The notes: generated by a model from the letters alone, not told the origin. Positions 31,957 to 40,704 are shown, counted from the stretch's first letter. The stretch: DNA of 64,000 nucleotides from Streptomyces sp. NBC_00237 (GCF_026342435.1 NZ_JAPEMT010000004.1:434001-498000), one strand, 5' to 3'. Program-made: numbers and translations.

Positions 31957-33600
31957 TCATGTGATTGCCGGGCCGTTCGAAACGCCGGAAACGGCCCCCG
32001 CGACCGCCGGATCGTCCTCGTCCGAGAGCAGGCCCAGTCCCGGGTAGTACTTCTTTCCGCTGGACTTCATCATGTCGTTCGGCGATGCCAGACCGAGCTC
32101 CTGACGGATGCGGCTGGCGAAAGAACGGGAGGTCGCAGGCCGGATTCCCTCGCTGGCGTTGCACCAGGTGCCGTAGGCCGCATAGAGCACACCCTGCTCG
32201 ACGCGGAGGTCGGAGAAACGGTCCGGCCCGTTGGCGGTCGGCGGGCTCTTGATGCAGCACTCCTTCAGGAAACGGCCGATGTGGTCCTCCGTGGACTCGT
32301 ACGCCTCAGTGGCCATACGTACGGAATCAGGACCTGTGAGCGGGTCCCGGGTCTCCAGATAACTCATCGCACCTTCGATGAGCCAATGGAGGATGCCGGG
32401 GCCCTCGTCCCGTACGAGCTCGAACGCGAGGTTGTCGATCTTGTGCTTGTTCGGCACGACACGCTCGAACGGGATGAGGCGGATGCGCCGCCAGAAGGCA
32501 TGTCCGCCGGTTCCGACCTCAGGGCGGTGGTTGCCGAGCAGCCACAGCTTGTGGGTGGGGGCGAAGGAGAAGTAGTCCTGACGCATCCGACGGGCCTTGA
32601 TCCGGTCACCGCCGGTGAGCAGCTTGACCCGGGACTCGTCGAACTTGTCGTTGGGCTTGAGCTCGGAGCAGACCATGATGCGGCGGCCGTGCAGTTCGGT
32701 GAGTTCCGTGGAGTGTTCGGAGAACTTGCCCTTCTCCATCAGGAAGCCGGGCGGCGCGGCGTCCGCGTAGTCGCCGAGGATCTGGATCATCACGTCGAGG
32801 AGCACCGACTTGCCGTTGGCGCCCGCACCGAAGAGGAACGGAAGCACCTGCGCGCCGACGTCCCCGGTGATCGAGTAGCCGAGCAGCAGGTGCAGGAACC
32901 GGATCGTCTCCAGTCCCTTCTCGTCGTCGCCGAAGGTGTCGTGCAGGAACTTGTGCCAGCGCGGCGTCGGCATGTTCTCCGGAGCGACGCTGGTGGCCCG
33001 CGAGTGCATGTCCTTGACGGGGTCGGGCTTGTGCATGTCCCCGGTCTGGAGGTCCACGACGCCTTCCGGCGTGCACAGCGCGTACGCGTCGCCGTCCAGG
33101 ACGTCCGGGTCCAGGGTCAGCGCGGGAGACGCCTTGGCCTGCGTGAGCAGGGCCTTCATGCCCGGCGTTGACATGGTGCGCTTGCGGTGGGCGTACAGCT
33201 CCCGGTCGCTGAAGAAGCCGCGCGGATCCTGCGCGGGCATCTGCTCGGCCATGTCTCCGGCAGCCCACAGCGCGGCCTTCTCGCCACCGGTGCGCTTCCA
33301 CCGGTACTGGTCCCAGGAGTACCAGCCCAGACCCTCCACGTGACGGAACTGGTCGCCGTACAGCTGCGCGAACAACTTGGCGTTGCCCCGGTCGGTGAGC
33401 ATGTGCGGCAACTGCCCGATGGCGTCGTACTGCTCGTGCACGGCAAGGGGCCCCGGCGCACCGGAGTGGCCCGACGCCTGCTGGTTTGGCAGCGCGGTGC
33501 TGGCGGTCGCGGTGTCCGAGTCCGGTTCGGGAACCGGGAATTCGAGCATCTGCTGAGCGGCGGCAGTGGCGTCGAAGCTCGTGCTCTCGGCGCTGCTCAT
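31957..33600 (-). CDS. SF3 helicase / phage-plasmid primase (P4, D5-like)
   Basis: 547 residues. N-terminal half is the D5_N-type region (HMLTDRGNAKLFAQLYGDQFRHV, GWYSWDQYRWKRT, SPALTLDPDVLDGDAYALC). The C-terminal half is the SF3 helicase: Walker A FGAGANGKSVLLDVM (about residue 285), then ELHGRRIMVCSELKPNDKFDE, sensor LWLLGNHRP, and RIRLIPFERVVP. Proteins of this class unwind DNA at replication origins of phages, plasmids and integrative elements. Its ATG overlaps the stop of the prim-pol gene by 4 bases, so primase and helicase are coupled. Confidence 0.92.
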   Translation of the reverse strand: MSSAESTSFDATAAAQQMLEFPVPEPDSDTATASTALPNQQASGHSGAPGPLAVHEQYDAIGQLPHMLTDRGNAKLFAQLYGDQFRHVEGLGWYSWDQYRWKRTGGEKAALWAAGDMAEQMPAQDPRGFFSDRELYAHRKRTMSTPGMKALLTQAKASPALTLDPDVLDGDAYALCTPEGVVDLQTGDMHKPDPVKDMHSRATSVAPENMPTPRWHKFLHDTFGDDEKGLETIRFLHLLLGYSITGDVGAQVLPFLFGAGANGKSVLLDVMIQILGDYADAAPPGFLMEKGKFSEHSTELTELHGRRIMVCSELKPNDKFDESRVKLLTGGDRIKARRMRQDYFSFAPTHKLWLLGNHRPEVGTGGHAFWRRIRLIPFERVVPNKHKIDNLAFELVRDEGPGILHWLIEGAMSYLETRDPLTGPDSVRMATEAYESTEDHIGRFLKECCIKSPPTANGPDRFSDLRVEQGVLYAAYGTWCNASEGIRPATSRSFASRIRQELGLASPNDMMKSSGKKYYPGLGLLSDEDDPAVAGAVSGVSNGPAIT

Positions 33601-34772
33601 GGGCGTCCTTGGGGGTGAAGCGGTCGGGTGGCACCTGCGGCAAGGGCGGAGTCGATGATCGTGGTGTTGCGCTGTGGCTGGTGCGGACGGGCCGCTTGGG
33701 CCGCCTGGGTCAGCAGGTCGCGCGCCAGCGATTCCGTGAAGTGGCCGCCGGCCACCAGGCCGCCTGCGGTGTACGCGGCCCGGTTGAGTTTCTCGGAGAA
33801 GCTCGCCCCTTCCGGAATTGCCGCGCAGGCCGCGACCTCGGCCAGGAGCGGGTCCAGGAGGCGCTGTGCCGCCCTGGGAGCGCTTGGGACGCGCAGGCGG
33901 GGGTAGGGAACCGTTGAAGGCCCCAGAGGGGGCTTCAGGGCTTCGAGCGGTTTCTGCGGCGTCCTGAGGTTCTTCTGGGGCTGTACGTCAGCGGGGGCGC
34001 GCGTTGCGGCGGGTGCCTGGGCGCGGACCTGCACCACGTGCCCCGTCCTGGTCAGCTCGTCGGCGAGCCAGTCCGGCAGCGGGGCAGGAATCCTCGCGTC
34101 GCCCAGCGGGGCGTAGGTGCCCTGGGGGATCCGGTTGGTGGGCGCGACGATGTAGCCGTTGTCCGCCCGGATGTCGACCTGCCAGGCGAGCGCGACCTTG
34201 GGGCTGGAGCCCGTGGAGGAGCGGAATCGGGTCTCGGGGCGGGTGTTCCGGTACCAGATGTGCAGACCTCCCGAGGGCGTGCGGACGCGGAGGGTCGTTT
34301 TGTCCTTGGACGGGTCCTGCTGCCCCCTGTAGGCAGCCAGCAGTGCGAGCGTGTCGAACCCGGAGGCAAGCCCTGTCAGGTCAACACGCGGGTCGATGTG
34401 AATGCCCGGCAGGAGCCGGTTGCGGTGAGGCACTTCGGCACTGTGGGCGTCCACGTCGAGCACGACGAGTCCTGCGGGACCGCAGGCGACGCCCACCCCC
34501 ATCGCCGGGTGAGTGCCCCACCAGTCGTCGATCCTGGCCGGGTTTGTGGTGGCAGCCCGAAAGCCGTGACACCAGCGGCCTGCGGGAATGCAGGGGCAGT
34601 CCCTGGTTTGGTGTCCGACTTCCCGGCATTTGTTGCAGTTGGCGGCGGGCGTCTTCCGGCCTGGGGCCAACGGGTGCACCGGCCAGCCGTTGCCCGCGCA
34701 CCAGCGGGCAACATCGTGTGCCCGCACAGTCCCTGAAGGGACTGGGGTACTGGTCTCACCGTGGCGCGGCAC
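33597..34772 (-). CDS. Bifunctional DNA primase/polymerase (prim-pol, archaeo-eukaryotic primase fold)
   Basis: 391 residues from GTG 34772. The prim-pol N-terminal domain spans about residues 15-245: ARWCAGNGWPVHPLAPGRKTP, a Cys/His cluster CNKCREVGHQTRDCPC (putative zinc knuckle), GVGVACGPAGLVVLDVDAH with the catalytic DxD, and TPSGGLHIWYRN. The C-terminal part is Pro-rich then helical. It makes primers and extends them in plasmid and phage replication. It is coupled to the SF3 helicase. Upstream lies the AGTCCCT repeat array, one palindromic copy of which falls in its first codons. Confidence 0.9.
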   Translation of the reverse strand: MPRHGETSTPVPSGTVRAHDVARWCAGNGWPVHPLAPGRKTPAANCNKCREVGHQTRDCPCIPAGRWCHGFRAATTNPARIDDWWGTHPAMGVGVACGPAGLVVLDVDAHSAEVPHRNRLLPGIHIDPRVDLTGLASGFDTLALLAAYRGQQDPSKDKTTLRVRTPSGGLHIWYRNTRPETRFRSSTGSSPKVALAWQVDIRADNGYIVAPTNRIPQGTYAPLGDARIPAPLPDWLADELTRTGHVVQVRAQAPAATRAPADVQPQKNLRTPQKPLEALKPPLGPSTVPYPRLRVPSAPRAAQRLLDPLLAEVAACAAIPEGASFSEKLNRAAYTAGGLVAGGHFTESLARDLLTQAAQAARPHQPQRNTTIIDSALAAGATRPLHPQGRP

Positions 34773-35590
34773 GCGGTCGTCCTTGTCGGGGTCAGAGGTC
34801 GTGCGTTCTGGTGCTTTCAGTCCCTGTCAGTAAAAGCGCTGGTCAGCGCCCTGTAGGTACCCGTATGAGGGACTGAAGGGACTGAACTTTCCTATGAGGT
34901 CCTGAGCCTAGCGCAAGGGTGGGGAATCTCCGCGGGGAACTGCCGTTGTATCAGTTCTTCAGTCCCTTGAGTCCCTTTGAGCCCTCGGCGGGTGGGCGAT
35001 CTTCGTACCGGCCTGCTTTTGCGTGCTGCACGAGTCCTGCGGGGCGGTCGCCGACCTCTCGACCGTACGTCGCACAAGCATGCCCCTGTCGTTTGTTTCT
35101 TCGCCTCTCCGGGACCAGGGACGGAAGGGTCAGGGACGGAACGGTTCAGTCCCTCGGTTCAGTCCCTCGGGAAACCTGCAGGTCAGCGGGGTGCACCTAG
35201 CCGAGACAGGGACTGAAAGGGACTGAAGGGACTGAAAATCCTAGTTATGAGCGCTCCAGGCATATACCTGCCTACTACACGCGTCCGCATACACACGCGC
35301 ACACAATTGGGATGGATACTGCAAAGTTGAGTCCCTTCAGTCCCTCAGTCCCTCCGTCGGAACCTTCTCCATGCCCCTGACCTGCGGTTTTCCCGAGGGA
35401 CTAAAACGAGGGACTGAACGGATCCGTCCCTCCCGCTCCAGTCCCGTGAGTGTCGGCAACCTGCTCAGAATCGATCACCCGTCCCCAGCAGGAAGAACTG
35501 TTCACCACCGGGCTCCCAGTCCCTCCGGGCGCTGGCAGACGACTCCAGGGCACGTAGCGCAGGGAGGGACTGAGGGACTCAAGGACTGAG
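34727..35590. repeat. AGTCCCT/AGGGACT repeat array, possible origin
   Basis: About 20 copies of CAGTCCCT or its complement AGGGACTG in both orientations, with no gene from 34773 to 35843. Examples: CAGTCCCTGAAGGGACTG (34727-34744), AGGGACTGA twice (34868-34885), TTCAGTCCCTCGG twice (35145-35170), AGGGACTGAA three times (35208-35236), three CAGTCCCT-like units at 35335-35360, and single copies near 34818, 34960, 35407, 35515 and 35566. Spacing clusters at 9-13 bases. The region around 35230-35330 is AT-richer than its neighbours. Iteron arrays beside a primase/helicase operon are typical of replication origins; a role in regulating the prim-pol promoter is an alternative. Confidence 0.6.
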
Positions 35591-35843
35591 AAAACCAACA
35601 AAGGCTCGGAGGGGGCACAGTCCTCGGGCGCTCTGCGCCGCTGCTGGACCAGCTGGCCAACGGCAGGAGGCCGTAGTGAGAACGTGAACCTGTGGCCCCT
35701 GGTTGTCCGCGTTGTCACTCGTACGAGCTGAATTTCGCATCTGCAACGGCTCAGGGATGTTCCTGCGTTGTCTGAGTGCCGATACATCGGGCATACGCCT
35801 GCCTCAAGGCGGTACAACCGATCATGGATTGGGGCGTACGCGC

Positions 35844-36329
35844 ATGAACAGCAAGCAGTTGATCCAGCAGACGGCAACATCCCGGGCGACGTCGGACCTG
35901 CTGCCGGGACCTGTCCGAGGATGGGGAATCGAAGGTGTGGCCAACGCGCGCAGGGCGGCCAGGGCTTTCACAGCTGGTCTGTCCCCTGCCCCCGCTGAGG
36001 ATGCGGCGGATTCTCTTGTTCTCGTGGTGTCGGAGTTGGTCACCAATGCGGTACGGCACGGGGGAGGCCGGTACACACTCGCCTTCTCGGCCACCTTCGA
36101 CACTCTCACCGTCGCCGTGGGCGATCCCAGCCCGGAGCTTCCCCGCGAACGCATTCCCGACATCGATGACAGCGGCGGTGGCTTCGGCTGGCACCTCGTG
36201 CAGCTCCTGGCCCAGGAAGTAACGATCGTCCCGGCGCGGAGTCCACGTCCCCGTCGTGCCCCGAGGTTCAGTACTGCAAATACCGCGGGCGTCTTGGGCA
36301 AAACGATTCGCGCGGTGCTCCCCCGTTGA
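35844..36329 (+). CDS. HATPase_c anti-sigma-factor-like ATP-binding protein
   Basis: 161 residues from ATG 35844. It is a stand-alone GHKL ATPase of the RsbW/SpoIIAB type: N-box VVSELVTNAVRHGGG (about residues 60-74), DPSPELP (G1-like), and the glycine-rich lid DSGGGFGWHLVQLLAQE. Streptomycetes have dozens of these, usually as regulatory kinases or anti-sigma factors. No sigma factor or STAS partner is nearby. It lies after the repeat array and converges on lysG with 8 bases between. Confidence 0.87.
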   Translation: MNSKQLIQQTATSRATSDLLPGPVRGWGIEGVANARRAARAFTAGLSPAPAEDAADSLVLVVSELVTNAVRHGGGRYTLAFSATFDTLTVAVGDPSPELPRERIPDIDDSGGGFGWHLVQLLAQEVTIVPARSPRPRRAPRFSTANTAGVLGKTIRAVLPR

Positions 36330-36337
36330 CAGGCTCC

Positions 36338-37264
36338 TCACTCCGGAGGCAAGAGCTTCTCAGCGGCCGTCGCGGCCACCGCCGCTGCGACGGCCGCAAG
36401 AGCGGGTGAGTCCAACTTCCACTGCTGCCAGAACAGCGGTACGTCCAAGGTGCGATCGGTTGCCAGCAGCGTGAGCGCCCCCGAGCGCAGCAAAGGCAAA
36501 GCGTGTGCCTCAGGTACCAGTCCCCAGCCGAGCCCGGCGACGATGGCGTCGCGGAACCCCTCAGAGGTGGGCACGTAGTGTCGGAAACCGCCTGCTGCCG
36601 GAATGCCCGTGCCGTCGTCTGCCAGTGACCGTACGAAGGCGTCCTGGAGTTCGTCCCGTCGGTCGAAGAACATCGCCGGAGCTTCCCGGAGCCGATCCAC
36701 GAGTCGTCCCGAGGAAAGGTGCCGCTCTTCGAACTCGGGACTGGACACGGGCAGATAGCGTGCCCGGCCGAGCGATCGCACGCTGCAACCAGCCACGGGA
36801 TCGGGCGACGAGGTGACTGCCGCCATCACCTGACCCTCGCGCAGCAGCGCGGTGGTGTGTGCCTCGTCCTCACGGCGCAGCTCGAAGCAGATGGGCGGGT
36901 CCTGTGGCACGCGGTCCAGAGAGGGCAGAAACCAGGTTGCGAGCGAATCGGCGTTCACTGCGATGGCCAGCCTGGTAGGTCCTTGCCTCTCCCCCGGCCC
37001 CGCTGCAAGCCCCAGCTCGGTCCGTGCGCCCCGCTCCAGCAGAGCGAGCTGTCGGGCGAACCTCACCACCACCTGCCCAGAGTCGGTGGGCCGTACTGGC
37101 TTCGAGCGCATCAACAGCACGCGTCCGGTGCGCTGTTCCAGTGCTTTGATGCGTTGGCTGACGGCGGAGGGGGTGACGTGCAGGGCGGCCGCCGCAGCGT
37201 CGAAGGTGCCCTCGTCGACGACGGCGAGCAGGGTGTACACCTGGTCAAGCGGAAGTTCATCCAT
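36338..37264 (-). CDS. lysG: LysR-family regulator of the exporter (LysG/ArgP type)
   Basis: 308 residues from ATG 37264. HTH: DQVYTLLAVVDEGTFDAAAAALHVTPSAVSQRIKALEQ (residues about 6-43), then VRPTDSGQVVVRFARQLALLE and the ArgP-type effector domain (RLAIAVNADSLATWFLPSL). It is divergent from a LysE/ArgO exporter; in Corynebacterium LysG activates lysE in response to lysine, arginine or histidine. The same logic is inferred here. The 69-base gap contains the LysR target site. Confidence 0.92.
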   Translation of the reverse strand: MDELPLDQVYTLLAVVDEGTFDAAAAALHVTPSAVSQRIKALEQRTGRVLLMRSKPVRPTDSGQVVVRFARQLALLERGARTELGLAAGPGERQGPTRLAIAVNADSLATWFLPSLDRVPQDPPICFELRREDEAHTTALLREGQVMAAVTSSPDPVAGCSVRSLGRARYLPVSSPEFEERHLSSGRLVDRLREAPAMFFDRRDELQDAFVRSLADDGTGIPAAGGFRHYVPTSEGFRDAIVAGLGWGLVPEAHALPLLRSGALTLLATDRTLDVPLFWQQWKLDSPALAAVAAAVAATAAEKLLPPE

Positions 37265-37333
37265 CACGAACGCTAATGGTACGTAAGAATCTTTAGCTGG
37301 ACTGAATCTGCGCTGATCCATAGCGTCGGTGAC

Positions 37334-37966
37334 ATGACAGACAGCACTTCAGGCATCGTCACTGCGCTCCTGGCCGGCTTCGGTACCGGACTCGCCCTCA
37401 TCGTGGCCATCGGCGCACAGAACGCCTTCGTCCTGCGTCAGGGAGCTCACCGGCACGCCGTCTTCGCGGTGGTCGCGATCTGTGCGATGTCCGATGCGGC
37501 CCTTATCGCACTGGGCGTGACGGGCGTGGGTGCGTTCGTCACCGCCTGGCCGACGGCTCTTACCGTGGTCGGTCTTGCCGGCGGCGCCTTCTTGATCACG
37601 TACGGAGTCTTGGCCGCCCGTCGTGTTCTGCGCCCCTCCCCCGATGCCGCCCTCACCGCGACAGGCAAGGCGACCGGCTCGGCGCGAGCCGCAGTGCTCA
37701 CCTGCCTCGCCATGACCTGGCTCAATCCCCACGTCTACCTCGACACCGTTCTTCTGCTCGGCTCGGTGGCCACCGATCACGGCTCCCTGAGGTGGGCCTT
37801 CGGAGTGGGCGCGATGCTGGCGAGCCTCACGTGGTTCACGACCCTGGGGTACGGAGCGCGCCTGTTGAGCGGGCTGCTGGCGAAGCCCGGTGCCTGGAGG
37901 GTGCTGGACGGGGTGGTCGCGGTGACGATGGTGGCCATGGGAGGACTGCTGCTGGCCGGAGTGTGA
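37334..37966 (+). CDS. lysE: LysE/ArgO-type basic amino-acid exporter
   Basis: 210 residues, about six membrane segments. Opening AGFGTGLALIVAIGAQNAFVLRQG (the GAQNAFVLRQG motif of LysE/ArgO), then FAVVAICAMSDAALIALGVTGVG, AMTWLNPHVYLDTVLLLGSVA and the C-terminal VVAVTMVAMGGLLLAG. Exports lysine/arginine in its family, driven by the proton or sodium gradient. Divergent from lysG. It is probably chromosomal cargo rather than part of the replication backbone on either side. Confidence 0.93.
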   Translation: MTDSTSGIVTALLAGFGTGLALIVAIGAQNAFVLRQGAHRHAVFAVVAICAMSDAALIALGVTGVGAFVTAWPTALTVVGLAGGAFLITYGVLAARRVLRPSPDAALTATGKATGSARAAVLTCLAMTWLNPHVYLDTVLLLGSVATDHGSLRWAFGVGAMLASLTWFTTLGYGARLLSGLLAKPGAWRVLDGVVAVTMVAMGGLLLAGV

Positions 37967-38098
37967 CGCATTCTTTTCCGTCTCCTGTCCGCTACGGAGA
38001 AGGCCACGGGCCACGGGACCGCCCCGGCCAAGCACCCCGTCGGACCCCTCACGCTCCGTCAGAAGCCCCTGCTGTCACCCGACACGCAGCGCATTGAC

Positions 38099-38131
38099 TT
38101 CACCAATGTCACCAAAAACCCCACGGAGGTG
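38099..38131. promoter_or_regulatory. Candidate autoregulatory operator of parAB
   Basis: Two direct half-sites TCACCAA (38100-38106 and 38109-38115) nine bases apart, then an inverted partner GGAGGTGA at 38125-38132, all within 50 bases upstream of parA. Ribbon-helix-helix proteins bind such short repeated half-sites, and this ParA carries RHH-like repeats. AAGG seven bases before the ATG may be the ribosome binding site. Speculative. Confidence 0.4.
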
Positions 38132-38145
38132 AGTAAGGTAACCAC

Positions 38146-39300
38146 ATGACCGTCCCATACACCCCGGACGACCGGGAAAAGGTAGTAGCGAAGCTTCCCG
38201 CCTCACTGCGCCAGGAACTCAAAGTCAGAGCAGCCGAGTTGGGCGTCGACATCAAGGATGCCGTCACCGAAGGTGTACAGGCGTGGCGTTCGGACGACTC
38301 CGAACACCCCATCGTCGACACGACCGGCGGCAGCTCCTTCTCGACCTACCTCCCCACCGGCCTTTACGGGGACTTCAAGGACGACTGCAAGGAGCGTGGC
38401 CTCCCCTTCACCCAGGGCATCGCTCAGGCGATCCGCCTCTGGCTCGGAGCCCACCCCTCCCCCCGTCGCCCCGCCCGCACCAACGGTGCGCGCCGCATCA
38501 TCTTCGGCAACCAGAAGGGCGGCGTCGGCAAGACCGCCACGTCCTCCGGCGTGGCCCAGGCCCTGGCCGAAGGCGGCAATCGCGTTCTGCTGATCGACTT
38601 CGACCCCCAGGGCCACCTCACCAAGCAACTCGGCTACCAGCTCTTCGACATCGAGGAGCCAAGCCTGGCCAAGCACATGCTGGGTGAGGCCAAGGGCGAT
38701 CTCCGCGAACTCCTCGTCCCGATAGAGGAGGACGGCTTCGCGGGCAGGCTGTTCCTGCTGCCCGCTTGCAAGGACGCGTTCCTGCTCGACGCGAAACTGG
38801 CCACCAGCCGCTTCGTACGGGTCAAGGAGACGGCACTGGAGAAGGCCATGGAGCCGCTGGAGAGGGACTTCGACTACATCGTCGTCGACTGTCCGCCCAG
38901 CCTCGGCTACTCCATGGACACCGCGCTCTACTACTGCCGTACCCGCGAGGACGAAGAGCCGGAGACCTCCGGCGTCTTCGTGCCCGTCCTCGCCGAGGAC
39001 TCCTCGGCGGACGCTTACGACATGCTCTACGACCAGATCCAGGATCTGACCGCGGACATGGAGGTCGAGATCACCATGCTCGGCTTCATCGTCAACATGT
39101 ACGACAGTCGCAAGGGCTACATCGCCACGTCCTCCCTGGACAGTTGGAAGGCGATCGGCGACCCGCCGGTCATCGGCATCATGCCGGAGCGCAAGGAGCA
39201 GCGTGAGGCTGTCCGGCTCAAGCAGCCGCTCCTCAGCTACGCCCCCGACTGCGAGCAGTCCGAGATCATGCGCACCATCGCACGGAGGATCACCTCATGA
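38146..39300 (+). CDS. parA: ParA-type partition ATPase with two N-terminal ribbon-helix-helix-like repeats
   Basis: 384 residues. The deviant Walker A FGNQKGGVGKTATSS lies at about residues 120-134; Walker B is DYIVVDCPPSLGYSMD. Before it are two similar units, residues about 12-49 (KVVAKLPASLRQELKVRAAELGV...) and 63-102 (SFSTYLPTGLYGDFKDDCKERGL...), each strand-helix-helix with LP and a helix-A terminal Gly at the same spacing. A tandem RHH would form an intramolecular DNA-binding unit. ParA ATPases move ParB-bound DNA over the nucleoid; large ones also repress their own promoter through an N-terminal HTH. Coupled to parB by ATGA. Confidence 0.9.
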   Translation: MTVPYTPDDREKVVAKLPASLRQELKVRAAELGVDIKDAVTEGVQAWRSDDSEHPIVDTTGGSSFSTYLPTGLYGDFKDDCKERGLPFTQGIAQAIRLWLGAHPSPRRPARTNGARRIIFGNQKGGVGKTATSSGVAQALAEGGNRVLLIDFDPQGHLTKQLGYQLFDIEEPSLAKHMLGEAKGDLRELLVPIEEDGFAGRLFLLPACKDAFLLDAKLATSRFVRVKETALEKAMEPLERDFDYIVVDCPPSLGYSMDTALYYCRTREDEEPETSGVFVPVLAEDSSADAYDMLYDQIQDLTADMEVEITMLGFIVNMYDSRKGYIATSSLDSWKAIGDPPVIGIMPERKEQREAVRLKQPLLSYAPDCEQSEIMRTIARRITS

Positions 39301-40646
39301 GCGTCGCCGACCGCCTCGGTACCGGGTCCTCCTTCGGGGGTGTTCCGCGCGGCCGCAGTGCCCGCGGCCGCGCCAAGGCTCTCGTCCAGGGCGACGTGCC
39401 CGAGTACGAGCTGTCCCGCATCCGTCTCGAAGAAGTCGCCCCGACTCCCCTCAATCCGCGCCGCAACTTCGGCTCGGAAGAGGAGATGACCCGCTTCGGC
39501 GAAGAGCTCCGCAACACCCAGCTCGCTGCCTGTGTGGCCATTTCCCGCAAGGCGTACCTCAAGATCTGGCCGCAGCACGAGTTGGCCATCGGGGATGCCC
39601 AGTACGTCCTGATCAACGGTGAACGCCGCTACCGCAGCGCATCGCACGTGGGTCTGGAGTCGCTGGACTTCGTCGTACGGGACGACCTCGCGTCCTCCCG
39701 CGAGGCATTCATAGACCACTTGCTCAAGGAGAACCTGGAGCGCGAGGACTTCGACGTCGTCGAGCGCGCCCGGGGCGTGCAGCAGTTGGTGTTGGTGTGC
39801 AGCGAGGAGTCCGCATCGGGCGCCCGTGCCCGTGCCGCGAAGCGCCTCGGCAGGGACCGCTCCTGGGTCACCAACCAGCTCGCGCTCCTGGACCTCCCCG
39901 AAGACCTGCAAGGCATGCTCAGCACGGGCTCGCTGCCCGAGCGCGACGGACGGCTGCTTGCCCGTCGGCTCAAGGAGGAACCCGGACTCGACGTGCCGAG
40001 CCTCCTCCAGTACCTCAGGCAGTACCGGGATGAGGAAGCCAGGACCCGCGAGGAGGCGAAGGCCATCGCGGACCAGATCAAGCAGCAAGGGCGGTCCGCC
40101 ACCGAAGAAGCCTTTGCACGGAAGAGTGCGGAGCTCGTCGCCGAAAAGGCCGAAGCCGAGCGGGCGTTGTCCGCGGACAACATGCCGCAGCCCGTGTGGG
40201 AGAACCCTCCCGCTCCGCGCGCGCCCGAGCCTGCCGCACCCGTGGCCGCTGAAGCCTCGGCCCCGACTCCGGCACCTGCCCCGACTCCGGCCTCGGCCCC
40301 GGCGCCTGCCGCGGCCCCCGCGCCGACGCCCGTGCCCGTACGGGCCGTTGAGGAACAGCCCGCGGAAGTACCCGAGTTGTTGTCCGCGGACAACAACTCG
40401 GCCCGTCTGGTCGCGCAGAAGGACAACCCCGCCGAACTCGCTGATGGCAGTGAAAGTGACGGTGACGCTGACGACGACGTGTCCGGGGCCGTCGAAGCCG
40501 GTTCGGGGTCCGCGCGATCCGAGGCGGCCCGCCGCCTTGTGCAGCAACTCGGTGCCACGTCGAAAGAGCAGGCCCGCACCTTGGCGGCCGGACTCAGCGG
40601 CGACGAACTCGTGGCTCTGATCGAGGAACTGCACCAGCACATGTGA
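39297..40646 (+). CDS. parB: ParB/KorB-type partition protein
   Basis: 449 residues. N-terminal ParB/Srx CTPase-type domain with NPRRNFGSEEEMTRFGEEL and the box GERRYRSA (residues 108-115). The central HTH is AAKRLGRDRSWVTNQLALLDLP (about 179-200). Then a coiled Glu/Lys/Ala stretch and an about 110-residue Pro/Ala linker precede a C-terminal helical dimer domain ending LVALIEELHQHM. Two sites of the 14-bp palindrome lie in its own coding sequence, each read as LSADN (residues 291-295 and 362-366). By family it binds such sites, spreads by CTP-clamp sliding and stimulates ParA. A strong terminator follows. Confidence 0.93.
   Translation: MSVADRLGTGSSFGGVPRGRSARGRAKALVQGDVPEYELSRIRLEEVAPTPLNPRRNFGSEEEMTRFGEELRNTQLAACVAISRKAYLKIWPQHELAIGDAQYVLINGERRYRSASHVGLESLDFVVRDDLASSREAFIDHLLKENLEREDFDVVERARGVQQLVLVCSEESASGARARAAKRLGRDRSWVTNQLALLDLPEDLQGMLSTGSLPERDGRLLARRLKEEPGLDVPSLLQYLRQYRDEEARTREEAKAIADQIKQQGRSATEEAFARKSAELVAEKAEAERALSADNMPQPVWENPPAPRAPEPAAPVAAEASAPTPAPAPTPASAPAPAAAPAPTPVPVRAVEEQPAEVPELLSADNNSARLVAQKDNPAELADGSESDGDADDDVSGAVEAGSGSARSEAARRLVQQLGATSKEQARTLAAGLSGDELVALIEELHQHM
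40166..40181. other. Partition-like palindrome, site 1 (inside parB)
   Basis: GTTGTCCGCGGACAAC, perfect 16-base palindrome in the parB coding sequence at codons for LSADN, at the start of the Pro/Ala linker. Confidence 0.75.
40372..40401. other. Partition-like palindrome, site 2 (inside parB), 30-base perfect
   Basis: The longest copy: 15-base arms, perfect, centre TTGTCCGCGGACAA at 40380-40393, flanked by GTT/AAC and further matching bases. It encodes ELLSADNNS in the linker. Confidence 0.8.
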
Positions 40647-40652
40647 TGCATC

Positions 40653-40704
40653 CGCCGAAGGGGCACGCACCTGGCCGACAACGCCGGTGCGTGCCCCTTC
40701 GGCG
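40653..40704 (+). terminator. Terminator after parAB
   Basis: 19-base perfect inverted repeat (40653-40671 and 40686-40704; core CGAAGGGGCACGCACC) around 14 bases, seven bases past the parB stop. The following 268 bases to 40972 show no gene or notable repeat. Confidence 0.88.

Noticed and set aside
34727..35590. CRISPR array
   Set aside because: The repeat is only 7-10 bases, occurs in both orientations with irregular spacing, and no cas genes are present.
35703..35711. TTGTCCGCG near 35703 and TTGTCCGC near 34159 as further partition-like sites
   Set aside because: Only half of the palindrome is present, and the second is within coding sequence.
38146..40646. Main chromosomal parAB locus
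   Set aside because: None of the usual neighbours (gidB, jag, rnpA, dnaA region) is present, no GTTTCACGTGAAAC site was seen, and ParA has an unusual N-terminus.
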